This document shows, one piece after another, positions 14,801 through 22,229 of a DNA stretch of 24,012 nucleotides; positions within the stretch are counted from its first letter, which is position 1, and each line of letters begins with the position of its first letter. The notes beneath the pieces are model-generated. The model saw nothing but the letters and a program-made list of their open reading frames with translations, did not search any database and was not told the DNA's origin. A program made the position numbers and the translations under genes. The DNA comes from Thermodesulfovibrionales bacterium. GTDB lineage: Bacteria; Nitrospirota; Thermodesulfovibrionia; Thermodesulfovibrionales; SM23-35. The DNA lies in the NCBI GenBank assembly GCA_020053565.1, contig JAGVMY010000002.1, positions 1-24,012 on the forward strand. The letters run 5' to 3'.

Positions 14801-17800
14801 GCCATATCATCCCAGAATTCCTTATTAATAAATTGCTCTCCTGAGAACTCTGAAATAAGTTCTTCATAAACTCTGGAATCTTCTATTCTATTTAATATCC
14901 CAATCTTTTTTTCCGAATCTTGACGCAAGGACTTAAACTCATCTATATTATCCATCTGAGGAATCAAATAACCTTTTAATTCTTCATATAATTCAGGACT
15001 TTCAAACTGAATCTTATGAATAAGTTCATGCCCCAAAACTATTAAATGCGGATCGGTTGATGCAATATTAATGAAAATTTTATCTGGAAGTTTATCTGTA
15101 ACTATTCCATTTATCCCTTTACTTAAAACAGGGTCTGCTATTTTTATCCAGATAATTTGTTTTCCAAAGGTTCCCGCAATTTTCTGTATTTGTCGTGAAT
15201 CATATTCGCTTGTCTTAGAAACATTGTCATGCAACTCCTCATTCTCCCCAGTAGGTATTCGTCCACTTCTCTGGGGGATGGGTTGTAATCTGCCTTGAAC
15301 CGAGGCGGATTCGGGAATGTATAGAACTTGCGTAATGATTCCATCTCCGATTCTTCTTCCAATTTCAGTTTCAAGCTCTGATCTGATGATGTTAATTCCT
15401 GATTCATCTATTGTTACTCCTTTCTGTTTGGATATGGAAAACTTCGTGTCGGCCTTTGTGGTATCAGCGGCTTCGGCTTCAGGCATTTCTTTTTCGAGAG
15501 AGTTTTTCAGCTTTTTTATTCTGGCTTCCTTTAAAGCTTTTTTCTGTTCAGCCTTTGGCAAATATAAAGGAGATATTTCACCACCGGACTTGTTTTTAAT
15601 AAGTTCATATATGTCCTCACCATTTTCTTTTGCTCTATCAAGAAAGGTTTTCAATTCATCTTTAGGATTATAAAAATCACCAACAGATAAGCCAGACCTA
15701 CCCTCTGTTACCGTACTTCGTCTATATTTACCTTTAGATATAAAGAAATCTAAATCGGGATAGCCTTCAATATTAAATTTTTCTCCAGTTTGTTTTTTCC
15801 ATCCATCTGGGTTCTTAGCATAAAAAGTATCTTTCTTTTTACCTTCAATAAGACCTTCTAAATCGACCCTTATTTTATCACCATTTTTTACCTGTTCTTT
15901 ATCAACACCTAAAGCGTCTGGCAAAAATCTGAAAACATAATTATCTTTAAATTCCAAGAATCCACCATCGACAACGGTAAAAACTGGGGCTTTGTTAAAT
16001 TCAGGAACTAGAGACCTCATTTTCTTTAAAAGGTCTATCGCTGTTTTTCTTTTATCATTTTTAAAGTCCGTATTATAAAAAATTTCATTAACAAGAATCG
16101 GGCTTCCATCTTCAAGCGTGTATTCGGTTTTTGCTTCGTCAAGTTTCTCAAGCCGGTTTTCCTCTTTCGCTTTGGTTTCTTCTACCTTCGGTTCGGTTAC
16201 TTCGACTACTTTTTCGCCAGAAATATCACTAAATTCCGTTTCGACCTTCACCGCCCCAGTTTCAGCCTTACCCTTACCCGCCTTTTCGGTTTTCTCTATT
16301 GTGGGGGCTTTTGAGAGAGTCGGCTCGGCAGGCTTAGGGGCTGTAGCCTTTGCAGGCGTTACCACCTCAACCTTACCGTCAGGGAATACCTCAAAGTGTT
16401 TTACGCCTTCAGGTCTGGTTTTACCGGATATATATCTCAGAGTTTCAGCATCAGGATATACAAAGATGTGTTCTCCGCTTTTCTGTGCCTCTTTTACAAG
16501 CTGTATTGATTTCACGTAGTCCGGGTATTCGTCAATCTCAATCTCGGTCATTGTGTGTCTTGTTTCTGCCTTCGGCTCAACTGCTTTTCCTGCTTGAGTA
16601 GGAATTGCTTGCCCCTGGGTTTCGTCAATAGATGCTTGTCTCACAGGAGCTTGCCGACTTGCCGCTATCTTCGCTCGTACTCCGGCTGCACCTGCACCTT
16701 CAACAATAGGTGGTATTTCTTCAACCACTTTCTCTTTAAGTTTTGCAATCCATTTATTACCCGATTTTTCTATATCGTAATCATCAGGATTGAGTTTCTT
16801 TGCTTTAATAGATACGATAGCTTCTTTCTTGGAACTGTATTTTTTAGGTGGTGGGAACTCTTCTATAGGTGGACTTGTATAATCAGCTTGCGCTGCTTTT
16901 TGTGCAAACAGTTTAAAGGCATTATCTTCAAGTCCTGCATAAAGTTCTCTTAAATACGGTTCTGAATATTGCTCTGATTTTGCCTTGGCGTTCCATTCCT
17001 TGAATACTGATTCTTCAATACCTCTCATATCAGCAGGCGTTAAACCTGATACAATCATCTCAGGTTCTTTTGACGCAAATTCCGTTCTGAGTTCATTTTC
17101 AAGAGTAGCAAGTTGCTCCCTGAGTTTTATCTTCCCTTGTGGAGACTGCCTGATTCTTTCTTCCTGCGCTCTTGTTTCTTCAAAAACCTGTGCAGATTCT
17201 TCAGCACTCTTCCCACGCCATATATTGCTTTCATCTATTACAGGTTGAGAAGGTTGTCTTACTGGTACTCCTTCACCTGTCCAAACAGGCGGTTTTGTTA
17301 CTCCATCCGGGTCATTTTCTGCAATCGCAGTTTCAAGTTGACTTGCTAACGGGTCTGATTCGAGAGCCTTTTGAACTGGGGTTTTCTGTGGTTTGCTTAA
17401 AAGGCTTCCACCCCCACCACCTGCTGCACCCATAACTGCGCCAGCAAGCATACCCATAGCACCTGCTTCTGCAACACCTTCACCGGCTGGTTTACCAAGT
17501 GATATATTTTGTGCAACCTGTTCCTGCAAAGATTGAGGAAGTTCTTCAAAAGCGCCTTCGGATATTGCGCCACCAATAATTCTTTTAAGAATACCTTTCT
17601 TTATGTCTGCTGGAACACCGCCAGCCATTAAAGTATCAATATCAAGTATGCCAAGTCTATTTGCAAGCTTTCCACCCATTAAACCGAACAGGGACGTAAG
17701 CGTTCCACTTGCAGCAACAATAGCCGCCTGCTTTGGATTGAGAAAACCGCTTTCTGATTCCTGCCGTATTTGTTCTGCTGACTGCCCTGCTGATATTGCA

Positions 17801-18255
17801 CCTTCACCAATAGCACCACCTACGATAGCCCCTATCTTCGGAGCCACTTTCAATAAGCCTCTGCCTATTGCACCACCACCTATCATGGATGGAGCCGATT
17901 CAATAACCGTATGAGCTATTGTTGAAGGCCGTTCTAATGCCGCACCTATGGTCGGAAAGAATCCTTTTGTTTCCTGAACTTCACGATTAAGTTGCTGCTG
18001 TTCAGGAGAAAGCATTGTATCTAAACCTTCTCTTGCACCTTTAAAATCAATGCCAAGCCCTTTTACAGCTTTACCAGCAGCACCTAAAGTGGGTATATCA
18101 GCAAGACCAACCATAGCTTCTGGAAGTCCTATAGCACCCTTTAAAGCTGATATTGCAGGATCACCAATACCCCTACGAATAAGGCCAGAGGATTCTGGTT
18201 CAGCCGATAATTCATCAGGTATCCAATCAGGATCATCAGGTATCCAATCTTCCAT
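11869..18255 (-). CDS. Giant polyvalent-type virion protein with HExxH metallopeptidase motif
   Basis: 2128 residues. Order from the N-terminus: a duplicated WIPD element (residues 1-15); Gly/Ala-rich hydrophobic segments with GAIVGGAIGEGAISAG and GMLAGAVMGAAGGGGG (about 100-290) that may enter a membrane; a long E/K/P/A-rich linker region (about 300-740); a domain around 750-930; a zinc-metallopeptidase motif GHELIHK with His1076, Glu1077 and His1080, followed about 50 residues later by YEELISEF, which offers a third Glu ligand; then some 900 mostly helical residues with a hydrophobic segment AFTWALAAPIVLGGAAAIPF (about 1861-1880). Giant multi-domain phage proteins of this type are packaged and ejected with the DNA, where peptidase or lytic domains help entry. 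That role is inferred. It starts in a one-base overlap (TAATG) with the 362-aa gene. No lysozyme motif was recognised. Confidence 0.85.
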   Translation of the reverse strand: MEDWIPDDPDWIPDELSAEPESSGLIRRGIGDPAISALKGAIGLPEAMVGLADIPTLGAAGKAVKGLGIDFKGAREGLDTMLSPEQQQLNREVQETKGFFPTIGAALERPSTIAHTVIESAPSMIGGGAIGRGLLKVAPKIGAIVGGAIGEGAISAGQSAEQIRQESESGFLNPKQAAIVAASGTLTSLFGLMGGKLANRLGILDIDTLMAGGVPADIKKGILKRIIGGAISEGAFEELPQSLQEQVAQNISLGKPAGEGVAEAGAMGMLAGAVMGAAGGGGGSLLSKPQKTPVQKALESDPLASQLETAIAENDPDGVTKPPVWTGEGVPVRQPSQPVIDESNIWRGKSAEESAQVFEETRAQEERIRQSPQGKIKLREQLATLENELRTEFASKEPEMIVSGLTPADMRGIEESVFKEWNAKAKSEQYSEPYLRELYAGLEDNAFKLFAQKAAQADYTSPPIEEFPPPKKYSSKKEAIVSIKAKKLNPDDYDIEKSGNKWIAKLKEKVVEEIPPIVEGAGAAGVRAKIAASRQAPVRQASIDETQGQAIPTQAGKAVEPKAETRHTMTEIEIDEYPDYVKSIQLVKEAQKSGEHIFVYPDAETLRYISGKTRPEGVKHFEVFPDGKVEVVTPAKATAPKPAEPTLSKAPTIEKTEKAGKGKAETGAVKVETEFSDISGEKVVEVTEPKVEETKAKEENRLEKLDEAKTEYTLEDGSPILVNEIFYNTDFKNDKRKTAIDLLKKMRSLVPEFNKAPVFTVVDGGFLEFKDNYVFRFLPDALGVDKEQVKNGDKIRVDLEGLIEGKKKDTFYAKNPDGWKKQTGEKFNIEGYPDLDFFISKGKYRRSTVTEGRSGLSVGDFYNPKDELKTFLDRAKENGEDIYELIKNKSGGEISPLYLPKAEQKKALKEARIKKLKNSLEKEMPEAEAADTTKADTKFSISKQKGVTIDESGINIIRSELETEIGRRIGDGIITQVLYIPESASVQGRLQPIPQRSGRIPTGENEELHDNVSKTSEYDSRQIQKIAGTFGKQIIWIKIADPVLSKGINGIVTDKLPDKIFINIASTDPHLIVLGHELIHKIQFESPELYEELKGYLIPQMDNIDEFKSLRQDSEKKIGILNRIEDSRVYEELISEFSGEQFINKEFWDDMAEVNPTLFEKVAQIAKQIIIKAMNTLGINSNVISKKYFKDINKSRKMLADVMNKYAKEKGKPKDITKTDEGLRLSVSLSSPEHYKQSISDNIQAFKAAWKDRSVYQKNPGFIENAFRIVFGSPELSNHPVMQALSDTFIERNAWFNENFKAFADIGDFPELKKEETWTQTLDGLTDEQYEAFLELDKELDEGGYLQSEARVHMDKMKTDPVIREAWEAKTARMNKVWDTHMSIIRSELNEIEERALVKEVQPVYPIVSWEIDEKTGKFDMNKPVTLKDVYDIMGEIKEYAYSPRIREHGKYVVRALMPSQGREYMKFAKNLVEAEKLKIQLQDEGWGNISISEDTKSMPESVLAGLKEMDIVQIINSAMNKTDNEAVSDAFGKEITDAVHSIILARGYRRHTIGRKTKIVEGYETDPRKKTMTYFTNTAAGLAKTKAAKQAVQIMAGGINEGTPEGYRISKLLGEYHKKPIRAEEENTLYESAKTYISDNLRNIEDADRAIAFVKKLATFKYLAYTLRAPLVNTTALITTVLPSIHQYATEGKGNFTDIMKEIGIAGRDYVNVMRGKRGFLSHSEQQFIDEINRKEYDDPQMVRDMMTSMQSTSGRTFDNIIQWGMIPFKATEQWMRGLTMLAGYRVARKNGMSITDAREAGVKAAGRAHGTYGKATRQYWAQGTHPAARIGQVATTFLKFPQNYLNLLYDLGYEKKNIKAFTWALAAPIVLGGAAAIPFKDNIVWMINALMKGLDDDRDIEKMVYDDVRLYFGAETEKNLRTGLMGAAGMDITGSLSMNLGLPTDLLSLTGIFGGMAKETYKAGHFVRTGQYSKALETALPSGLGNIFKAIRELDGATTSTGGRVWNEDGTPYIPSSGETALRLAGFRGSTRTTTQQRAWESTREEDRWHDSRNKIYERYKSYLAKGARSEDEFKSVMYDVSKFNKAIIARGRVGMVAFIKPQQLRKITRDMMRQPKSELRKKMAR
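18212..18249 (-). repeat. Tandem 17-bp repeat at the start of the giant gene
   Basis: The sequence TCATCAGGTATCCAATC occurs at 18212-18228 and again at 18233-18249, with a period of 21 bases. It encodes the repeated PDWIPDE-type element at residues 1-15 of the giant protein. A Trp/Pro/Asp-rich terminal element could be a packaging or interaction tag. Confidence 0.8.
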
Positions 18256-19343
18256 TATTTTATCTCCGAACCTGTTTTAAGGTCATAATATTTCCCATTC
18301 TGCTTATATGCTTTTATGCCTTTATACGTTCCTGTTTGTTTCCCTGTATCGGTTTTCTCCCCGTACTTTTTGCTAATGGCTAAAACAAAAGATTCAGGTA
18401 CGTCTATCTTATTTGCCTTTAACCATTCAATCTTTGCGTACATATCCGGTATTTCTGTTTCACCGATTAAGTTGAGATTTGCATCATATTCTTTTTCTTT
18501 CGTCTTTGGGACTGGTATTTTTTCAAAGATGTCCATGACATTCTTAAAGCTTTTTGGGTCTTGATCTGCCTTGAATTTATTCATATTCAGTTCAAGTTCT
18601 TTTTTGTTTATACCAACGTTCTCCATTGCTACCTTTGATGCTTCTTTTTGGCCTTCAAGACCTAACTGAGACTGATAAATATCAGTAGCTTGAGCTAAAG
18701 CGACTTTCTTCATCCCGGCTCTATCATCTCCGAGCGCACTTGATACTTCACGGTATATATCACTAAAAGACTTTACCTCTGGTTTATTTGTTTCTCCAAC
18801 ACCTTTAGGTACAAAAATCTTTTCGCCTGTTTCTGCATTCTGTATATATCCAGCGTTCTTTTTTTCAGGAGGTGTTTCTTGAACTGGTAATGGTTGACCG
18901 CCTACACCAAAAGGAGCTGTACGAGTAGCGGCTATTTCTTTCATCACTTGTTCTTTTGCATTCGGCATAGGAGATTGAACTGGTTGTGTGTTTTTAACAC
19001 TTTGCACAGCAAGCGTTTCATCACCAACTCCCCATGCTTTTTTGTATGCTTCACCAGCTCCTGGGGTGAATTTTGTGCCAGTCGTATAATCCAATAAATC
19101 GGCTGCACCAAGATTTACAGCAGTTATGCCTTTCATAGCATTTCTTCCACCATATTCCAATGCTGATTTAGCAACACCACCGATACCGCCTACAACAGTT
19201 CCGACATCTTTTAAAATAGGTGGAGTCTTTAATCCTGAATTTTCAATACCGAGTTTACTTGGCGTTCCTGTTGCCGGTCTTTTGGTTAAGCCACCTTTAA
19301 TTTCATCCAGAACCTTGTTTATTTCATCTTTCCATTCACCCAT
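18255..19343 (-). CDS. Hypothetical virion or ejection-type protein, 362 aa
   Basis: The N-terminus is helical and acidic/basic (GEWKDEINKVLDEIKGGL). A Gly/Ala-rich hydrophobic segment follows (TVVGGIGGVAKSALEYGG), then a Pro/Gln/Thr-rich linker, a helical mid-region (EVSSALGDDRAGMKKVALAQ), and a strand-rich C-terminus ending in TGTYKGIKAYKQNGKYYDLK, a repeat-like module often found at the C-termini of phage structural proteins. No catalytic motif is recognised. A strong GGGAGGA site lies before the ATG. The stop overlaps the giant gene by one base. Its position, size and composition suit an internal virion protein acting with the giant protein, but this is inferred from context. Confidence 0.7.
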   Translation of the reverse strand: MGEWKDEINKVLDEIKGGLTKRPATGTPSKLGIENSGLKTPPILKDVGTVVGGIGGVAKSALEYGGRNAMKGITAVNLGAADLLDYTTGTKFTPGAGEAYKKAWGVGDETLAVQSVKNTQPVQSPMPNAKEQVMKEIAATRTAPFGVGGQPLPVQETPPEKKNAGYIQNAETGEKIFVPKGVGETNKPEVKSFSDIYREVSSALGDDRAGMKKVALAQATDIYQSQLGLEGQKEASKVAMENVGINKKELELNMNKFKADQDPKSFKNVMDIFEKIPVPKTKEKEYDANLNLIGETEIPDMYAKIEWLKANKIDVPESFVLAISKKYGEKTDTGKQTGTYKGIKAYKQNGKYYDLKTGSEIK

Positions 19344-19354
19344 TTCATCCTCCC

Positions 19355-20806
19355 TTATATTTCAACAAGCGGTTGACTCTCACTATATGTCATGCCCGCA
19401 TGGGCTGACATAGCTGACATTGCACCGGAAGCCATTGAAGACGTTGCAGCAGCAACACCCCTTGCAGCTTCCATAACAATTTGGGCTTTTGCCACCATAC
19501 TTGTTTCCTGAACTTGGAAGCTTCTAACATTGGCTTCAACGGCGGCGATAGTTGTTCTCATATTCGCTTCTGCACCCCTGCTTAAAACCTCTGCTGTAGC
19601 AACATTGAATTGTGAAGTTGCTTTATAAAGTTCTATCTGACCATTATATCTTGCAATCTCAACATCAGCTTTCTTTGCCCATGCGTCCATCTGAATTTTA
19701 TTGGATTCAATCTTGGCTTTCTCAACTTCAAGTTCAGATACCATCGCCTGAACCTCTGTCTTATATCTCTCTATCAGAATCGTAGTTGCCTGAAGCTGTT
19801 CTGAATATACTTTAACGGTCTGTTCATTTATCTCACCAATAAGCCTTTGCCCATCAAGCTGTGCTTTATAGAGTTCGACTTTGGCAATCTCACCCCTTAT
19901 CTGCATCTCATGAACTTGTGCCGTTGCCCTGTATGCTTCTACCAAAGACATGTATGTTTTAATCTGAAGGTCAATGTATTCATTTGCAAATCTGGCAGTT
20001 GCTTCCTGCCCTTTAAATACAAGCTCTTCATAACTGATTAACATATTTATCAACTTTTCAGCAAGATTAACCGTAAGTTCAAGTGACTTAAATATATTGG
20101 CTTGTTCAAGGTCTGCCTGCTTAATTTCAATTTCCCTTGATCTGTCTATCTTTTTATTCATGTATTCTTTCTGTATATCAGACAATGAGTTCGCAAGCAT
20201 ACCGTCCGGGAGACTGAATCCTGTCTTTGCCCATGTTGACATAATCTTACTTGTTGAGTCTTCAAGCTGCTGCCCTTCCCTTTCCAGACCTCTTGCCCAT
20301 ATTGCATCTTCAACTGCCGCCGTAAGTCCTGTACCGCCATTTTCAATATTATCCGTAAGTCTGTTAATCGCCGCTTGAATCAAAGGGTCATCTGAAATAA
20401 GAATATTGCTATTGACCCCGAAAGCCCATTCTGTAGGTTGTGTTATGCTGTAAACAGGAGCATCTATGTTGAGTGTTGGGAAACTCACTGTTGGAATATT
20501 CGGGAGCGATATTGAAAGAAGTGTGCCAAGAGATACAGAGGGAATATCGGGTTTCGTAACCTTTGTCGGAACTGTTATGGAATCAATACTGGGTGCTGTT
20601 GATATTGCCATCCCTGACGGTTGTGATGCAGCAACAGGGGTATATACTGCGTTCCCACTTATTGAGTATGAAGACGCATATTCATTTGGTAAATCAATTG
20701 CGGCAAGACTGGCTAACGCACCTTCTGCTGCCGATAATGCAGATTGAGCATATCCGTTTATTGTTGTTATTTGAGAACTTACTTCTGTTAATGCTTGACC
20801 TGACAT
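19355..20806 (-). CDS. Long coiled-coil structural protein, 483 aa
   Basis: The first 130 residues are Ser/Pro/Thr/Ala-rich with repeated xIPSVSxG/xLPNIPTVSFPTL motifs. Residues from about 160 to 440 form an almost unbroken helix with heptad character (QIKTYMSLVEAYRATAQ, KVELYKAQLDGQRLIGEIN, RYKTEVQAMVSELEVEKAKI). The C-terminus is Ala/Met/Ser-rich (AAATSSMASGAMSAMSAHAG). There are no cysteines or enzyme motifs. This suits a fibrous or ejection-associated virion protein. Translation starts behind AGGAGG (20810-20815), which lies in the end of the 473-aa gene; stop and start are nearly contiguous. Confidence 0.75.
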   Translation of the reverse strand: MSGQALTEVSSQITTINGYAQSALSAAEGALASLAAIDLPNEYASSYSISGNAVYTPVAASQPSGMAISTAPSIDSITVPTKVTKPDIPSVSLGTLLSISLPNIPTVSFPTLNIDAPVYSITQPTEWAFGVNSNILISDDPLIQAAINRLTDNIENGGTGLTAAVEDAIWARGLEREGQQLEDSTSKIMSTWAKTGFSLPDGMLANSLSDIQKEYMNKKIDRSREIEIKQADLEQANIFKSLELTVNLAEKLINMLISYEELVFKGQEATARFANEYIDLQIKTYMSLVEAYRATAQVHEMQIRGEIAKVELYKAQLDGQRLIGEINEQTVKVYSEQLQATTILIERYKTEVQAMVSELEVEKAKIESNKIQMDAWAKKADVEIARYNGQIELYKATSQFNVATAEVLSRGAEANMRTTIAAVEANVRSFQVQETSMVAKAQIVMEAARGVAAATSSMASGAMSAMSAHAGMTYSESQPLVEI

Positions 20807-20807
20807 A

Positions 20808-22229
20808 TTACCTCCTAAAACTATTTTTCAGTGCTGTCATTGTAATGTAATTAACTCCATATGAATACAAAGGATAATAGTAATTTGCGGCAACCGCATC
20901 ATAAACAGAAACAACATACTTATAGTGCTTGTCTGGTGCACCTTCTTCGATGTAATCATCAACAATCATTCTCTTGGCTGGAGCATACGCTGAAGGATTT
21001 TCTTGTGTAGTTATGTTCTCGTCACCAACGTCTGGGAGTTGGAAAAGTTCTGAAACAGCTCCTTCTTCATCTAAGAGTTCATAAATATCTAAAATCAGTC
21101 TATCAGCTATTTCCATATTACCTGTTCCTGCCGTACCACTATCTCCAACTCGATTATAGTCTAACATGGTCGGGTCGAGGGTTCTTTCTGCTACCCATGC
21201 TATTCCAGAAGCCACGTCTGTAATGTTATATCCAGCGTTATCACCTATTGTATTAGTAGTTAAATCGTGTTGTTCGGCATCTTGCGATAGAAACCAAATC
21301 AGATTAACTTGACAACCGAAAGATCTTTGCAATGGATAAGCCTCTGAATTACCATAATCACATTGTAGGGAGGCTTCATTTCTTGAACACTTTGGATAAT
21401 TAAGAGGATATTCAGCATTATGGTCATAATCATAATAACAAGGCCAATAACCATAATTAAATATTATGTTTATATAATCAGTATATCCTGATAATCTAAC
21501 ACAATTAGGCTTATCGTCGGAAGAAGGGTTATCTTTCAAGTATTCACCGATAACTTTATAATAATTACTCCATAATAGATGCCCAGGTGACAAAAGAGGA
21601 TAAATCCACCAAGCGTCATAATAAGATTGAGGTATATCTTGTGCATTTATTATATTAAACACATTCGCATCTCTGGTAGAAGTAAGAGAATCAGCCCATC
21701 TTGCCTTGACATTATACGTTCCCGGATAAACTCTCGCGGCATCAGAAATACTTTCATTTTTGTTCAACATAGTATCTATTTGATATGCATGTCCATCGCC
21801 AGTTGGGGATATAGTCATCAAAATTTGATAACCATATTCGGTTGGTTTTTTTATATGTATTTTTATAGGATTTTCAGTTATTACTGAGTAATCTATCCCA
21901 TTTATCAATAAAGTAACATCATTTATTCCTAAACTATTATATTTATATATAGAACCAAAGTTAATGTTTTCAGGTGAAAACATTATTTCATTCCAATTCA
22001 TTATATAAAGCACAAATGTGTTTGCTAAAGTTGCTGTTGGGAATATATCCACAATATCCATATCATTTACTCTTGTAAGAATCACTTCACCGTCAGGTGT
22101 AACTTGTCGTAATCTCTGAACTCCACCCGTAAATCCGTGCATCTGGTCTGCATGGAAAGACATCTTCCTTAAAGCCCCTATGAAAGGAGTCGGGTCTGCA
22201 TCTGTTCTGTATTTTCTGAATGGGCTCAT
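20808..22229 (-). CDS. Hypothetical structural protein, 473 aa
   Basis: A Tyr/Asn/Asp-rich protein with an early Gly-rich segment (HGFTGGVQRLRQVTPDGEVIL), then strand-rich regions (NDVTLLINGIDYSVITENPIKIHI, GYQILMTISPTGDGHAYQID), an unusual middle with four Cys near CYYDYDHNAEYPLNYPKC and LQCDYGN, and a C-terminus with RLILDIYELLDEEGAVSELF and YYYPLYSYGVNYITM. No signal peptide or catalytic motif. It starts in an ATGA overlap with the fibre gene stop and has no Shine-Dalgarno sequence of its own, so it probably depends on translational coupling. A tail-tube, tail-fibre-attachment or receptor-binding role is possible from position only; no family is recognised. Confidence 0.7.
   Translation of the reverse strand: MSPFRKYRTDADPTPFIGALRKMSFHADQMHGFTGGVQRLRQVTPDGEVILTRVNDMDIVDIFPTATLANTFVLYIMNWNEIMFSPENINFGSIYKYNSLGINDVTLLINGIDYSVITENPIKIHIKKPTEYGYQILMTISPTGDGHAYQIDTMLNKNESISDAARVYPGTYNVKARWADSLTSTRDANVFNIINAQDIPQSYYDAWWIYPLLSPGHLLWSNYYKVIGEYLKDNPSSDDKPNCVRLSGYTDYINIIFNYGYWPCYYDYDHNAEYPLNYPKCSRNEASLQCDYGNSEAYPLQRSFGCQVNLIWFLSQDAEQHDLTTNTIGDNAGYNITDVASGIAWVAERTLDPTMLDYNRVGDSGTAGTGNMEIADRLILDIYELLDEEGAVSELFQLPDVGDENITTQENPSAYAPAKRMIVDDYIEEGAPDKHYKYVVSVYDAVAANYYYPLYSYGVNYITMTALKNSFRR

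Noticed and set aside
15144..15407. Minus-strand 87-codon frame inside the giant gene
   Set aside because: It lies in another frame of the same strand within an uninterrupted long gene, and no homology is recognised.
16118..18280. Several long plus-strand frames opposite the giant gene
   Set aside because: Their Ser/Phe/Leu-rich translations are the expected antisense shadows of the E/K/A-rich linker; no ribosome sites or coupling.
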